From assembly GCA_009921385.1 (NCBI GenBank), contig RFXY01000019.1:1-10344 (forward strand): a stretch of DNA of 10,344 nucleotides, written 5' to 3'. This DNA is from Pseudomonadota bacterium (GTDB lineage: Bacteria > Pseudomonadota > Alphaproteobacteria > Rickettsiales > UBA1997). The translations under genes and the position numbers were made by a program. The notes under the pieces are model-generated. The model was not told where the DNA came from. It ran no database searches and saw only the letters and a program-made list of their open reading frames with translations. Positions 1-7,245 of this stretch are shown one piece after another. Numbering within the stretch: position 1 is the stretch's first letter; each line of letters starts with the position of its first letter.

Positions 1-4
1 TTAA

Positions 5-631
5 TTAATTGGTGGCTTTAATTATTTTGTTAATTTCATTCCTTATTTTTTAAGAAGCTGTTTGGTTGCAGTTTAGCAGAATATGAAACATCAAACCCAG
101 AAAATAACAACAAACTAATTGCAGTTTCTTTAGTTTGCACTATTTTATCTCGCTTTTCAAGAACATTTGATTCGGTTCAACATCAAGAATACATAATACC
201 ATTTCTTAACAATATTTTTAATGATAAAGATTATGAAATTATTGATCTTAAAACTAAAATGCAAAAAGGAGCAATCAAAATTGAAAAAACTTCACAACAA
301 CAAAGCAAAGCTCAAAACAAACCTTTATTGTTTATAATCAGCGGTTTAAAAGCAGAAGATATTCCTGCAACAAATGTTTTAGATTCTACACAACAAATAG
401 CGAGAAAAAATATAGAAAATTATGTTGTTAATTTAATTAAAATCATAAATTCAAACAACATACAAAATCAATAGATAAGAATTTTATTTGACAAATACGA
501 TGCACATGGTGCAGAGAAAATAAAACCAATAATCTTAAAAATTTTTGAAAAATTACAAGAACAAACAGCGAAACCAGATTTAAAATGCACAGTTGAAGTA
601 ATAAGCTATATAAATATGGGAAATGGTATTA
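5..631 (+). pseudogene. Degraded hypothetical gene with frameshift and in-frame TAG
   Basis: I do not recognise the product. One plus-strand frame is open from 34 to 708 except for a single TAG at 472-474. The residues on both sides have the same K/N/I/E-rich, soluble-protein character, so the TAG looks like a nonsense mutation. Before about position 50 the coding-like frame is the neighbouring one (5-49, reading ...NYFVNFIPYF). It would join the main frame if one T had been lost from the T run at 46-51. No ATG occurs in the main frame before 259, so the 71-codon ATG-to-TAG piece at 259-474 is only the middle of the old gene. Beyond about 631 the plus frame is antisense to another coding-like fragment, so I place the break there. 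The left end may lie outside the window. Readthrough of TAG is a less likely alternative. Confidence 0.55.
615..631 (+). repeat. Direct repeat copy 1 (TATGGGAAATGGTATTA)
   Basis: TATGGGAAATGGTAT at 615-629, continuing TA to 631. A near-identical copy lacking one G is at 895-910, and the first 15 bases recur exactly at 9362-9376. This copy sits where plus-strand coding character stops and the minus-strand HTH fragment begins. Confidence 0.6.
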
Positions 632-807
632 TAATCGAGTCTCGATCAAATCCTAGAAATCTAGCTGTTTGCAAAATGTTACCTTCTTTACTACTGATAA
701 TTGATTGAAGCCTCAGAGCTATCTTGGCATATTTCCCAATAGCATCAAGCTTCTCTTACCGCTTGTTTAAAAAGATTTTCGTCAATTAGTTTTGTGTAGG
801 AAGTTAT

Positions 808-846
808 ATTTATAATAAATTTGATTGAGAGAAATTTATTATAAAT
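808..846. repeat. Perfect 15-bp inverted repeat, 9-nt loop
   Basis: ATTTATAATAAATTT at 808-822 is the exact reverse complement of 832-846, separated by GATTGAGAG. The stem contains only A and T. It lies between the two direct-repeat copies, just upstream (on the minus strand) of the HTH fragment. It has no GC-rich stem and no clean U run, so it is not a standard intrinsic terminator. It may be part of the inserted element or a weak structural element. Confidence 0.6.
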
Positions 847-852
847 TAAAGA

Positions 853-939
853 TTAATATTAATTAAAAGTCAAATATTAAATGCGGTATTTATTTATGGA
901 AATGGTATTACTCAATGCTATACATAAGAAAAATTTTTG
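853..939. other. AT-rich spacer without a recognisable gene
   Basis: Very A/T-rich sequence between the HTH fragment and the 3' end of the proton-channel gene. Apart from repeat copy 2 at 895-910 I see no convincing coding frame, RNA gene or GC-stem terminator. A plus-strand continuation of the upstream pseudogene could end at TAA 925-927 if the two repeats mark an insertion, but this is speculative. Confidence 0.4.
895..910 (+). repeat. Direct repeat copy 2 (TATGGAAATGGTATTA)
   Basis: Matches copy 1 at 615-631 except for one missing G in the G run. Together the two copies bracket 632-894, which contains the HTH fragment and the 15-bp hairpin. Confidence 0.55.
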
Positions 940-1542
940 TTATAAATTATGAATAAATTTGGTGGCAATAATTTCGAGGTTGTCAAGAGCATGATTTGTT
1001 ATTTTCTGCCATAAATTAAAAGTAAATAAAGCGACAATTGCCACAACCAAGCCAAAAGCAGTGGCAATTAAGCTTTCTGCCACACCAGAAGTGATGCCTG
1101 CCGAATTTAGTTGATTAGAACCTAAAATTTTAAAACTTGCCGACATGCCAATAATGGTGCCAAGCAAACCCAATAAAGGAGCGACACTTATAGTGGTTTC
1201 TAGCACCCAAACCCCAGAAAACATTTGTTTTTCTAGTTTTTTCAATAGATTTGTTGCTTGATTTTCGAGAATGATTTTGTTATTTTGATTTTTTTCTTTC
1301 TCAAGAGTTTGCCATAAAGAAAAATAAAAATGCTGTGCAGAAAGATTTGTTAAAGAATTTTGCCAAGTTTGATAGCAAAATTGCGGTTGATAAATAAGAT
1401 TTTCTAGATTTTTGCTGATTTTCAGGTGCTTATGATAAAAAAACAGTTTATCGATCATTATTGCCAGCAAAATAATTGCCAAAAAAGATAAAGGCAACAT
1501 GGCAATTCCGCCAGTTTGAAAGAAAACAATAAGATTATTCAT
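940..1542 (-). CDS. MotA/TolQ/ExbB-family proton channel protein
   Basis: Inner-membrane proton-channel subunit that couples the proton motive force to work in the envelope, as ExbB does for TonB and TolQ for TolA. The 200-residue protein has the family layout: a membrane helix at about 10-33, a charged cytoplasmic stretch at about 35-112, and two helices at about 115-138 and 150-178. The hallmark segment SVAPLLGLLGTIIGM (119-133) followed by GVAESLIATAFGLVVAI (153-169) matches the conserved pore helices of ExbB/TolQ. The short length and the N-terminal QTGG pattern fit ExbB slightly better than TolQ, but I cannot separate them. The ATG at 1540-1542 overlaps the end of purK by 8 bp, suggesting coupled translation. 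The usual partner gene (exbD or tolR) does not follow; the downstream side is decayed sequence. The upstream bases show no Shine-Dalgarno sequence. Confidence 0.88.
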   Translation of the reverse strand: MNNLIVFFQTGGIAMLPLSFLAIILLAIMIDKLFFYHKHLKISKNLENLIYQPQFCYQTWQNSLTNLSAQHFYFSLWQTLEKEKNQNNKIILENQATNLLKKLEKQMFSGVWVLETTISVAPLLGLLGTIIGMSASFKILGSNQLNSAGITSGVAESLIATAFGLVVAIVALFTFNLWQKITNHALDNLEIIATKFIHNL

Positions 1543-2614
1543 AGCTGTTTAAAATATTGATGTGCCCCATTTTTCTGCCCTCTGCTATTTTTTCTTTGCC
1601 ATAAATATGAATTTTTGCCTTGTCGTTTTGTAAAAATTGTTCGACATCTGTGATTTGTTTACCCAATAAATTTTGCATATAACCAGTACTGTGAAATTTG
1701 GTTGAGCCAAGATTAATGTTTAAGCCCGCCCTAATTAATTGCTCAAATTGACAAGTGATGCAAGCATCCATCGAAAAATGCCCAGAATTATGTGGTCTTG
1801 GAGCTAGTTCGTTAACTAATAATTGGTTATCAACCAAAAAAAACTCTACCGCTAGCACACCAATTAAATCGAGGCTTTTGGCAATGTGTATGGCAATTTC
1901 TTTGGCTTGTGAAATAAGGTTGTTTGTTAATAACGAAGGATAGTGGCTTTGCCATAAAATGCCGTGGCGATGAATGTTTTTAAGCGGGTCGTAGGCGACT
2001 ATTTGTTTTTGCGATCTTGCTACCAACACAGACAATTCGCAAGAAAAATTGCAAAATTGCTCTAAAATTAATTGATCTTTCAGTGAATTTTGACCGAGAT
2101 AAGTCGATAATTCTTGCCAAGCTTGTTGGCAACTAGCCATAGAATCTAGCACAAATTGACCTTTGCCATCGTAGCCCATGGTGGTGGTTTTTAAAATGCT
2201 TTTACCGAGTTGTAAATAGCTGGTTTCTAAATCTTGATAAGTATTGACAGCGAGATATTTGGTGGTGGCAACTTTTATTTGGTTAAGAAAGTTTTTTTCT
2301 AACAAGCGGTGTTGAGTGATGGCTAAAACCTCTGGTTTTGGAAAAAGCGGCTTGTGTTTAGCAACATATTGAGCGGATGCTAGAGGAATATTTTCGAATT
2401 CAAAAGTAGCAAAATCAATTTTAGAACAAAATTGTTGTAAAATTTCTTGATTTTGATAATCGCCAACCAAAATGTTGTTGCTGACAAAAGAAGCGGGAGA
2501 ATTTTCTTGATCGGTTAAAATGATTGTTTTTAAACCAAATTGATGAGCTTTGTTGGCAATCATTTTGCCTAATTGACCGCCACCAATAATGCCTAAAGTT
2601 TGCGAGCTAAACAT
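1535..2614 (-). CDS. purK: N5-carboxyaminoimidazole ribonucleotide synthase (PurK)
   Basis: Cytosolic ATP-grasp enzyme of de novo purine synthesis. It converts AIR, ATP and bicarbonate to N5-CAIR, which PurE then rearranges. The 359 residues match the family's usual 350-380. The N-terminal nucleotide-like fold begins with GIIGGGQLGKM (8-18). The ATP-grasp domain shows MGYDGKGQ (146-153), and the metal/phosphate region reads NELAPRPHNSGH (268-279), a PurK signature. The tail carries GRKMGHINIL (346-355), also typical. The ATG overlaps the yidC TGA in a TGATG arrangement, and the gene's end overlaps the proton-channel gene by 8 bp. purE, often adjacent in other bacteria, is not in the window. 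The position inside a translation and membrane-protein operon is unusual. Retention of purK argues that this organism still makes purines, at least in part. Confidence 0.96.
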   Translation of the reverse strand: MFSSQTLGIIGGGQLGKMIANKAHQFGLKTIILTDQENSPASFVSNNILVGDYQNQEILQQFCSKIDFATFEFENIPLASAQYVAKHKPLFPKPEVLAITQHRLLEKNFLNQIKVATTKYLAVNTYQDLETSYLQLGKSILKTTTMGYDGKGQFVLDSMASCQQAWQELSTYLGQNSLKDQLILEQFCNFSCELSVLVARSQKQIVAYDPLKNIHRHGILWQSHYPSLLTNNLISQAKEIAIHIAKSLDLIGVLAVEFFLVDNQLLVNELAPRPHNSGHFSMDACITCQFEQLIRAGLNINLGSTKFHSTGYMQNLLGKQITDVEQFLQNDKAKIHIYGKEKIAEGRKMGHINILNSYE

Positions 2615-4380
2615 CAGTTTTTATGTTTGTGATTGATATATAGTTGTTGCAAAATAGATAAAGTATTGCTCCAGGTCCAGTAAATTACTAAGCCAGATGG
2701 AAAAGATGCCAACAAAACGGTGAGTATAAAAGGCATTAGTTTTAGCACTTTTGCCTGAATAGGATCGGTGGTGCTTGGGCTTACTTTTTGTTGCAAAAAC
2801 ATTGTTATTCCCATAAGAATTGGCCAAATGCCAATCATAAAAACACCAGAAGGCTGAAAAGGCAACAAGCCAAATAAATTAAAGATCGAAGTGGGGTCGG
2901 GAGCAGATAAATCTTTGATCCAACCATAAAAAGGGGCATGCCTCATATCGAGAGTTACGAAAAACACTTTGTAAAGAGCGAAAAAAATGGGAATTTGAAT
3001 AAAAATAGGCAAACAACCAGAAGCAGGATTGATTTTTTCTCTTTTGTAAAGCTCCATAATTTCGCGGTTTAAGGCAAGTTTATCGGTGATTCTTTGTTTT
3101 AAAGCTTCTATTTTTGGTTGTATTTTGCGAATTTTTGCCATGGCTCCATAAGATTTATTTGCCAAAGGAAACAAAGCTAATTTTACCAAAACAGTCATAG
3201 CAAGAATTGCTAGACCAAAGTTGCCCAAAAATTTGTATAAAAAATCGATAGCAAAAAAGAATGGTTTGGTAAGAAAATAAAACCAGCCAAAATCTATTGC
3301 TCTATCAAATAATTTGAGATCGAATTTAGTTTTGTAATCATCGAGTAATTTAACTGTTTTTGCCCCTGCAAATAGATGATGATCGATGGTGGCTTTGCTG
3401 TTGGCTGAAATTTCTATTGGATCGGAAGTGAAAGTTGCCAAATATTGATTTTGTTGATTGATAATTTGACTAGAAAAACTAGCTTGATAAGCAATATTTG
3501 AGCTTGGAATAAGGGTGCTAAACCAATATTTATCGGTGATTCCAAGCCAAGAACCGGCAGAATTGTTGCTAAAATTTTTCTGTTTTTCTTTTATCATTTT
3601 TTGATAAGAAAACTCTTCTAAGATGCCATTAAAAGAACCGATTGGACCTTCGTGTAAAATAAAATTAGCTTGTTTTTGCGGGGTGAAGAATCGTGAAATT
3701 CTGCCGTAGTTAGCTAATTTGAGGTTGTTTGTTGTATTGTTGATAACTTCTTGCTTAATATTAAACATATATTTTTCATCAATGCTGATGGTGATAATAA
3801 AATCGATGCCTTGCTCGTTTTGCCAGCTAAGAACTAGCGGTTGCTGTGGAGTGAGTGCAGTGCTACTGGCTTGCCATAAAGTGTTTGGATTGGGTAAATT
3901 AACTTGATTTTCTCCTTTGTTGATCCAGCCAAAGTCGGCGAAATATCTTTCAGAAGTAGAGGCAGGGGCAAATAAAACAACTTCTTTTTGCGAGTTTAGC
4001 TCGTTGAAATAGTTAGCCAAAGTGAGATCGTCAAAAATTGCTCCTTGTAAAGAAATGGAACCGTGCAGATTGTTGTTGCTGATTTTTACTCTATTGTTTT
4101 TTACTTGAGGATTGGCGAAATATTGTTCTCTAGTAACAGGATTGGCAGTTTGATTAAGTTCTAGTGAGTTTTCTAGATTTGGGTTTTGAGTGGCATTTTT
4201 AGCAAGATTAGGATCGTTGTTGGCAGTATTATTTTTAACAACAAGTTGGCTAAGTTTTTTTTCTGCTTCTTGTTTTTTTAACTTTGGTTGTTCGTAAAAA
4301 AAACTCCAAGCAAGCAAAATAAACATAGACAACACCGTTGCCAAAATAATATTGCCATGATTTTGTGGTTGTTGCTGCAT
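2614..4380 (-). CDS. yidC: Membrane protein insertase YidC
   Basis: Inner-membrane insertase of the YidC/Oxa1/Alb3 family; it inserts and folds membrane proteins alone or with SecYEG. The 588-residue protein has the proteobacterial layout. There is an N-terminal membrane helix at about 10-28 (IILATVLSMFILLAW), then a Q/N-rich linker, then a large periplasmic P1 domain to about 345. The conserved five-helix insertase core runs from about 365 to 580. Core motifs include FPLANKSYGAMAKIRKIQPK (404-423) and NPASGCLPIFIQIPIFFALY (451-470). The groove residue that is Arg in E. coli is Lys400 here, a substitution common in alphaproteobacteria. The C-terminus ends in a short basic tail (INHKHKN). It starts 7 bp after typA and stops with TGA overlapping the purK start by 1 bp. 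TGA is therefore a stop codon in this genome. No Shine-Dalgarno sequence is visible. Confidence 0.98.
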   Translation of the reverse strand: MQQQPQNHGNIILATVLSMFILLAWSFFYEQPKLKKQEAEKKLSQLVVKNNTANNDPNLAKNATQNPNLENSLELNQTANPVTREQYFANPQVKNNRVKISNNNLHGSISLQGAIFDDLTLANYFNELNSQKEVVLFAPASTSERYFADFGWINKGENQVNLPNPNTLWQASSTALTPQQPLVLSWQNEQGIDFIITISIDEKYMFNIKQEVINNTTNNLKLANYGRISRFFTPQKQANFILHEGPIGSFNGILEEFSYQKMIKEKQKNFSNNSAGSWLGITDKYWFSTLIPSSNIAYQASFSSQIINQQNQYLATFTSDPIEISANSKATIDHHLFAGAKTVKLLDDYKTKFDLKLFDRAIDFGWFYFLTKPFFFAIDFLYKFLGNFGLAILAMTVLVKLALFPLANKSYGAMAKIRKIQPKIEALKQRITDKLALNREIMELYKREKINPASGCLPIFIQIPIFFALYKVFFVTLDMRHAPFYGWIKDLSAPDPTSIFNLFGLLPFQPSGVFMIGIWPILMGITMFLQQKVSPSTTDPIQAKVLKLMPFILTVLLASFPSGLVIYWTWSNTLSILQQLYINHKHKN

Positions 4381-4387
4381 AATTTGG

Positions 4388-6235
4388 TTAATCGTTTATA
4401 AAATCAAATTTTTCTTCTTTGCTTCTGCCTAATCTTTTTCTGTCGTTAGAATCTAGAAATTTTTTTCGTAGCCTTAATGATTTTGGGGTTACTTCAACCA
4501 ATTCGTCGTCGCCGACATAGGTTATCATATCTTCTAAAGTGAGAATTCTTGGCGGAATAAGTCTGATAGCTTCATCGGTGCCAGAAGCTCTAACGTTGGT
4601 AAGTTGTTTGCCTTTTAGCACATTTACTTCTAAATCGCCTTGTTTTGCATTTTCGCCAATAATCATGCCAGCATAAACTTTTTGTTGTGGCTTAATAAAC
4701 ATCACACCTCTATCTTGTAAATTCCAGAGAGCATAGGCAACCGCTTCACCTGAATCGTTGGCGATTAATGCCCCATTTTTTTTGTTTGACATTTCGCCTT
4801 TATATGGCACATAGGCATGAAAAATGCGGTTTAGCACACCAGAACCTTTGGTGTCGGTAAGAAATTCGCTTTGATAACCAATAAGACCTCTAGAAGGAAC
4901 ATAAAAAACCAGGCGAGTTTTGCCACCAGAAGATGGTTTCATTTCAATCATTTCGCCTTTTCTTGAAGAAAGTTTTTCAACCACCACTCCGCTGAAATTG
5001 TCATCGACATCAACCACCACTTCTTCTGTTGGCTCTAATATTTGATTGTCGCTAGTTTTTTTAAATAAAACTCTGGGCCTTGAAACAGAAAGCTCAAAAC
5101 CTTCTCTTCGCATATTTTCGATTAACACTCCAAGTTGCAATTCGCCTCTGCCACCAACTTCGAACGAATCTTTGCCATCGGATTCTTTTACTTTTATAGC
5201 CACATTGGTTTCTGCTTCGGCAAATAAACGATCGCGAATCATACGTGAGGTTACTTTGCTACCTTCGGTGCCAGCCAAAGGAGAATCGTTAACACCGATA
5301 GTGATTGCCATTGTTGGCGGATCGATTGGGGTTGATTTGATAGGAGTTGAAACTGAAATATCGCATAAAGTGTCAGAAACCGAGGATTTTTCAAGGCCAG
5401 CAACGCAAACGATATCGCCTGCCATTGCTTCTTCTACGGCAATTTTTTCGACACCTCTAAATACATGAAGTTTAGTTAGTCTGCCTTGCTCTACTAATTC
5501 GCCTTTTAAATTTATCGCTTTAAAATTCATCATATTTTTTGCTTTGCCAGAATAAATTCGACCTGTAAGCATTCTGCCAAAATATGGGCTATGATCAAGT
5601 AATGTTGCCAACATCGCAAATGGAGCTTCGGTGTTAAATGGTGGCGGATTTACATGGCTTAAAATTAAGTTAAATAGCGGAGAAAGATCTTTTCTTTCAT
5701 CTTTTTCAAGGTCGTTAACACACCAGCCATCGCGACCAACGGCATATAAAACAGGAAAATCAAGTTGTTTTTCGTTGGCATTTAAAGAAACAAACAAATC
5801 AAAAATTTCGTCTAAAACTTCGTTTGGACGTGCATCTTGTCTATCGACTTTGTTGATGATAACAATAGGTTGCAAGCCAAGAGCCAAGGCTTTTGATAGC
5901 ACAAATTTTGTTTGAGGCATAACACCTTCGGCAGAGTCAACCAACAACAAACAGCTATCTGCCATCGATAAAACTCTTTCTACTTCACCGCCAAAATCGG
6001 CATGCCCTGGAGTGTCGATAACATTAATTTTTTGTTCTTCCCACAACAAAGAAGTACATTTTGCTAAAATAGTGATGCCCCGTTCTTTTTCGAGATCGTT
6101 AGAATCCATTACCCTAGTTTCTACTTGCTGATGATTACGAAAAGTGCCACTTTGTTTTAACATCGCATCAATTAAAGTGGTTTTGCCGTGATCGACGTGA
6201 GCTATGATAGCGACATTTCTAAATTTAGGAATCAT
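4388..6235 (-). CDS. typA: Translational GTPase TypA/BipA
   Basis: Ribosome-associated GTPase of the EF-G-like family that supports ribosome assembly and growth under stress or cold. The 615-residue length is close to the usual 600-615. GTPase motifs are all present: P-loop AHVDHGKT (12-19), switch region ERGIT (51-55), DTPGH (74-78) and NKVD (128-131). Downstream come a beta-barrel domain, the EF-G-like domain with VGGRGELQLGVLIENMRREG, and the BipA-specific C-terminal domain with YVPSRGLIGYQSEF and TNVRASGTDEA. These strings separate TypA from LepA and EF-G. The ATG at 6233-6235 gives the canonical start MIPKFRNVAIIAHVDHGKT. It lies about 107 bp after tsf, across a spacer with a hairpin, and 7 bp before yidC, so it may head its own transcript with yidC, purK and the channel gene. 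No Shine-Dalgarno sequence is seen (leader CTTACCCAAAAT). Confidence 0.98.
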   Translation of the reverse strand: MIPKFRNVAIIAHVDHGKTTLIDAMLKQSGTFRNHQQVETRVMDSNDLEKERGITILAKCTSLLWEEQKINVIDTPGHADFGGEVERVLSMADSCLLLVDSAEGVMPQTKFVLSKALALGLQPIVIINKVDRQDARPNEVLDEIFDLFVSLNANEKQLDFPVLYAVGRDGWCVNDLEKDERKDLSPLFNLILSHVNPPPFNTEAPFAMLATLLDHSPYFGRMLTGRIYSGKAKNMMNFKAINLKGELVEQGRLTKLHVFRGVEKIAVEEAMAGDIVCVAGLEKSSVSDTLCDISVSTPIKSTPIDPPTMAITIGVNDSPLAGTEGSKVTSRMIRDRLFAEAETNVAIKVKESDGKDSFEVGGRGELQLGVLIENMRREGFELSVSRPRVLFKKTSDNQILEPTEEVVVDVDDNFSGVVVEKLSSRKGEMIEMKPSSGGKTRLVFYVPSRGLIGYQSEFLTDTKGSGVLNRIFHAYVPYKGEMSNKKNGALIANDSGEAVAYALWNLQDRGVMFIKPQQKVYAGMIIGENAKQGDLEVNVLKGKQLTNVRASGTDEAIRLIPPRILTLEDMITYVGDDELVEVTPKSLRLRKKFLDSNDRKRLGRSKEEKFDFIND

Positions 6236-6265
6236 ATTTTGGGTAAGTGTGTTTAAGATAATATT

Positions 6266-6298
6266 TGAAATACAATGAGTTTAAACCATTGTATTTCA
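6266..6298. repeat. 12-bp inverted repeat in the tsf-typA spacer
   Basis: TGAAATACAATG (6266-6277) pairs perfectly with 6287-6298 around the loop AGTTTAAAC, which itself contains the palindrome GTTTAAAC. It sits 45-77 nt after the tsf stop codon and about 30 nt before the typA start. On the minus strand it is followed by AATATTATC, not a U run, so intrinsic termination would be weak. It could be a partial terminator, an attenuator, an operator or an mRNA-processing site. Confidence 0.55.
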
Positions 6299-6342
6299 TA
6301 ATGTTAAGTGCTAAAAAGCCTGTTGTTTTATAAATGATTAAT

Positions 6343-7242
6343 TTATTGATGTTTAGTCATGCTGGCTACTTCGTTGGCGAAATTATCTGCAACTTTTTCG
6401 ATGCCGTCGCCTAAGATGAAAAATTTAAAATCAGAAATGGTGGTTTTAGCATTGTTTTCTTTGCTAAAATTATTGAGAAGATCTTTGATTTTTATTTTGT
6501 CATCCATAACAAAATTTTGTTCAAGCAAAACAACTTCTTCGTAGTATTTGCGAATTCTGCCTTCCATCATTTTTTCGATGATGCTTTCTGGCTTGCCAGA
6601 AGCTTTGGCTTGCTCTTTTAAAATATCAATTTCACGAGCTAGCTTTGCAGGATTGACATGTTCAATGTTTAAAGCATCTGGTTTGGTGGCTGCAATATGC
6701 ATGGCAATTTGCTTGCCTAAATCTTGTAATTTTGCAACATCGCAAGGGCTTTCAAGGGCAACCAAAACGGCTATTTTACCCATTTGAGGAGCAATTTGAT
6801 TGTGAATATAGCTAATTACCGCACCATTTTGCACTTCGACACCCGCCATTCTTCTGAGTTGAATGTTTTCGCCAATAACCCCAATTTGTTCTTTGATGGC
6901 AGAGTCTTGGTCGGTTTTTAATTTTTCAAAATCGGTGTAGCTAAGTGCGGTTTTTGATAGAGCGGAAACAAATTCTTGAAATTTTTGATTTCTAGCAACA
7001 AAATCGGTTTCGGAGTTAACCTCGATAATAATAGCTTTTTTGCCAGCAACAGCCACAGCCACCACACCTTCGCTAGCAACTCGATTTGCTTTTTTAGCGG
7101 CAGAAGATAGCCCTTTTTTTCTGAGCCAATCAACTGATTTTTCGAAATCGGCATTATTTTCGAGCAAAGCTTTGTTGCAATCGGCAATGCCACAACCAGT
7201 AGCATCGCGAAGTTTTTTGATAAGAGCAAGATTGTTAGACAT
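6343..7242 (-). CDS. tsf: Elongation factor Ts
   Basis: Cytosolic nucleotide exchange factor that recycles EF-Tu from the GDP to the GTP-ready form. The protein is 299 residues (E. coli 283). The N-terminal UBA-like domain carries IKKLRDATGCGIADCNKAL (8-26) and the following VDWLRKKG region. The EF-Tu contact motif TDFVA is at 79-83 (SETDFVARN). The core domain continues with MGKIAVLVAL (154-163) and QIAMHIAA (178-185). All are EF-Ts hallmarks. Its ATG lies 3 bp after the rpsB stop codon, the near-universal rpsB-tsf pair, so the two are surely co-transcribed. pyrH and frr, which follow tsf in many bacteria, do not follow here; typA does. The start is unambiguous, but no Shine-Dalgarno sequence precedes it (leader AATAAATAAACT). 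Confidence 0.98.
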   Translation of the reverse strand: MSNNLALIKKLRDATGCGIADCNKALLENNADFEKSVDWLRKKGLSSAAKKANRVASEGVVAVAVAGKKAIIIEVNSETDFVARNQKFQEFVSALSKTALSYTDFEKLKTDQDSAIKEQIGVIGENIQLRRMAGVEVQNGAVISYIHNQIAPQMGKIAVLVALESPCDVAKLQDLGKQIAMHIAATKPDALNIEHVNPAKLAREIDILKEQAKASGKPESIIEKMMEGRIRKYYEEVVLLEQNFVMDDKIKIKDLLNNFSKENNAKTTISDFKFFILGDGIEKVADNFANEVASMTKHQ

Positions 7243-7245
7243 AGT

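Larger units (their letters stand above)
606..852 (-). pseudogene. HTH-containing fragment, possibly an IS630-like transposase N-terminus
   Basis: Reading leftwards on the minus strand, a frame open from 852 to 748 gives a segment that becomes coding-like at about 806 (SYTKLIDENLFKQAVREA) and then hits TGA at 745-747. Skipping one base (747) continues as DAIGKYAKIALRLQSIISS, then KEGNILQTARFLGFDRDSI, ending at TAG 606-608. The string ILQTARFLGFDRDSI has the spacing of a helix-turn-helix (Ala, then Leu-Gly turn, then recognition helix). The layout of basic RLQ residues followed by an HTH resembles the N-terminus of IS630-type transposases. That family assignment is inference from remembered consensus, not a search. 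There is no ATG, and the DDE catalytic domain is absent, so this is a fragment. The last residues (PFPIFI) are encoded by the repeat at 615-629 and probably lie beyond the original breakpoint. Confidence 0.45.

Noticed and set aside
634..646. Short palindrome ATCGAGTCTCGAT
   Set aside because: It lies within the codons for the putative recognition helix and is short enough to be chance.
5046..5468. 140-codon plus-strand open frame inside typA
   Set aside because: Antisense shadow of the conserved middle domains of typA; serine/threonine-rich without motifs.
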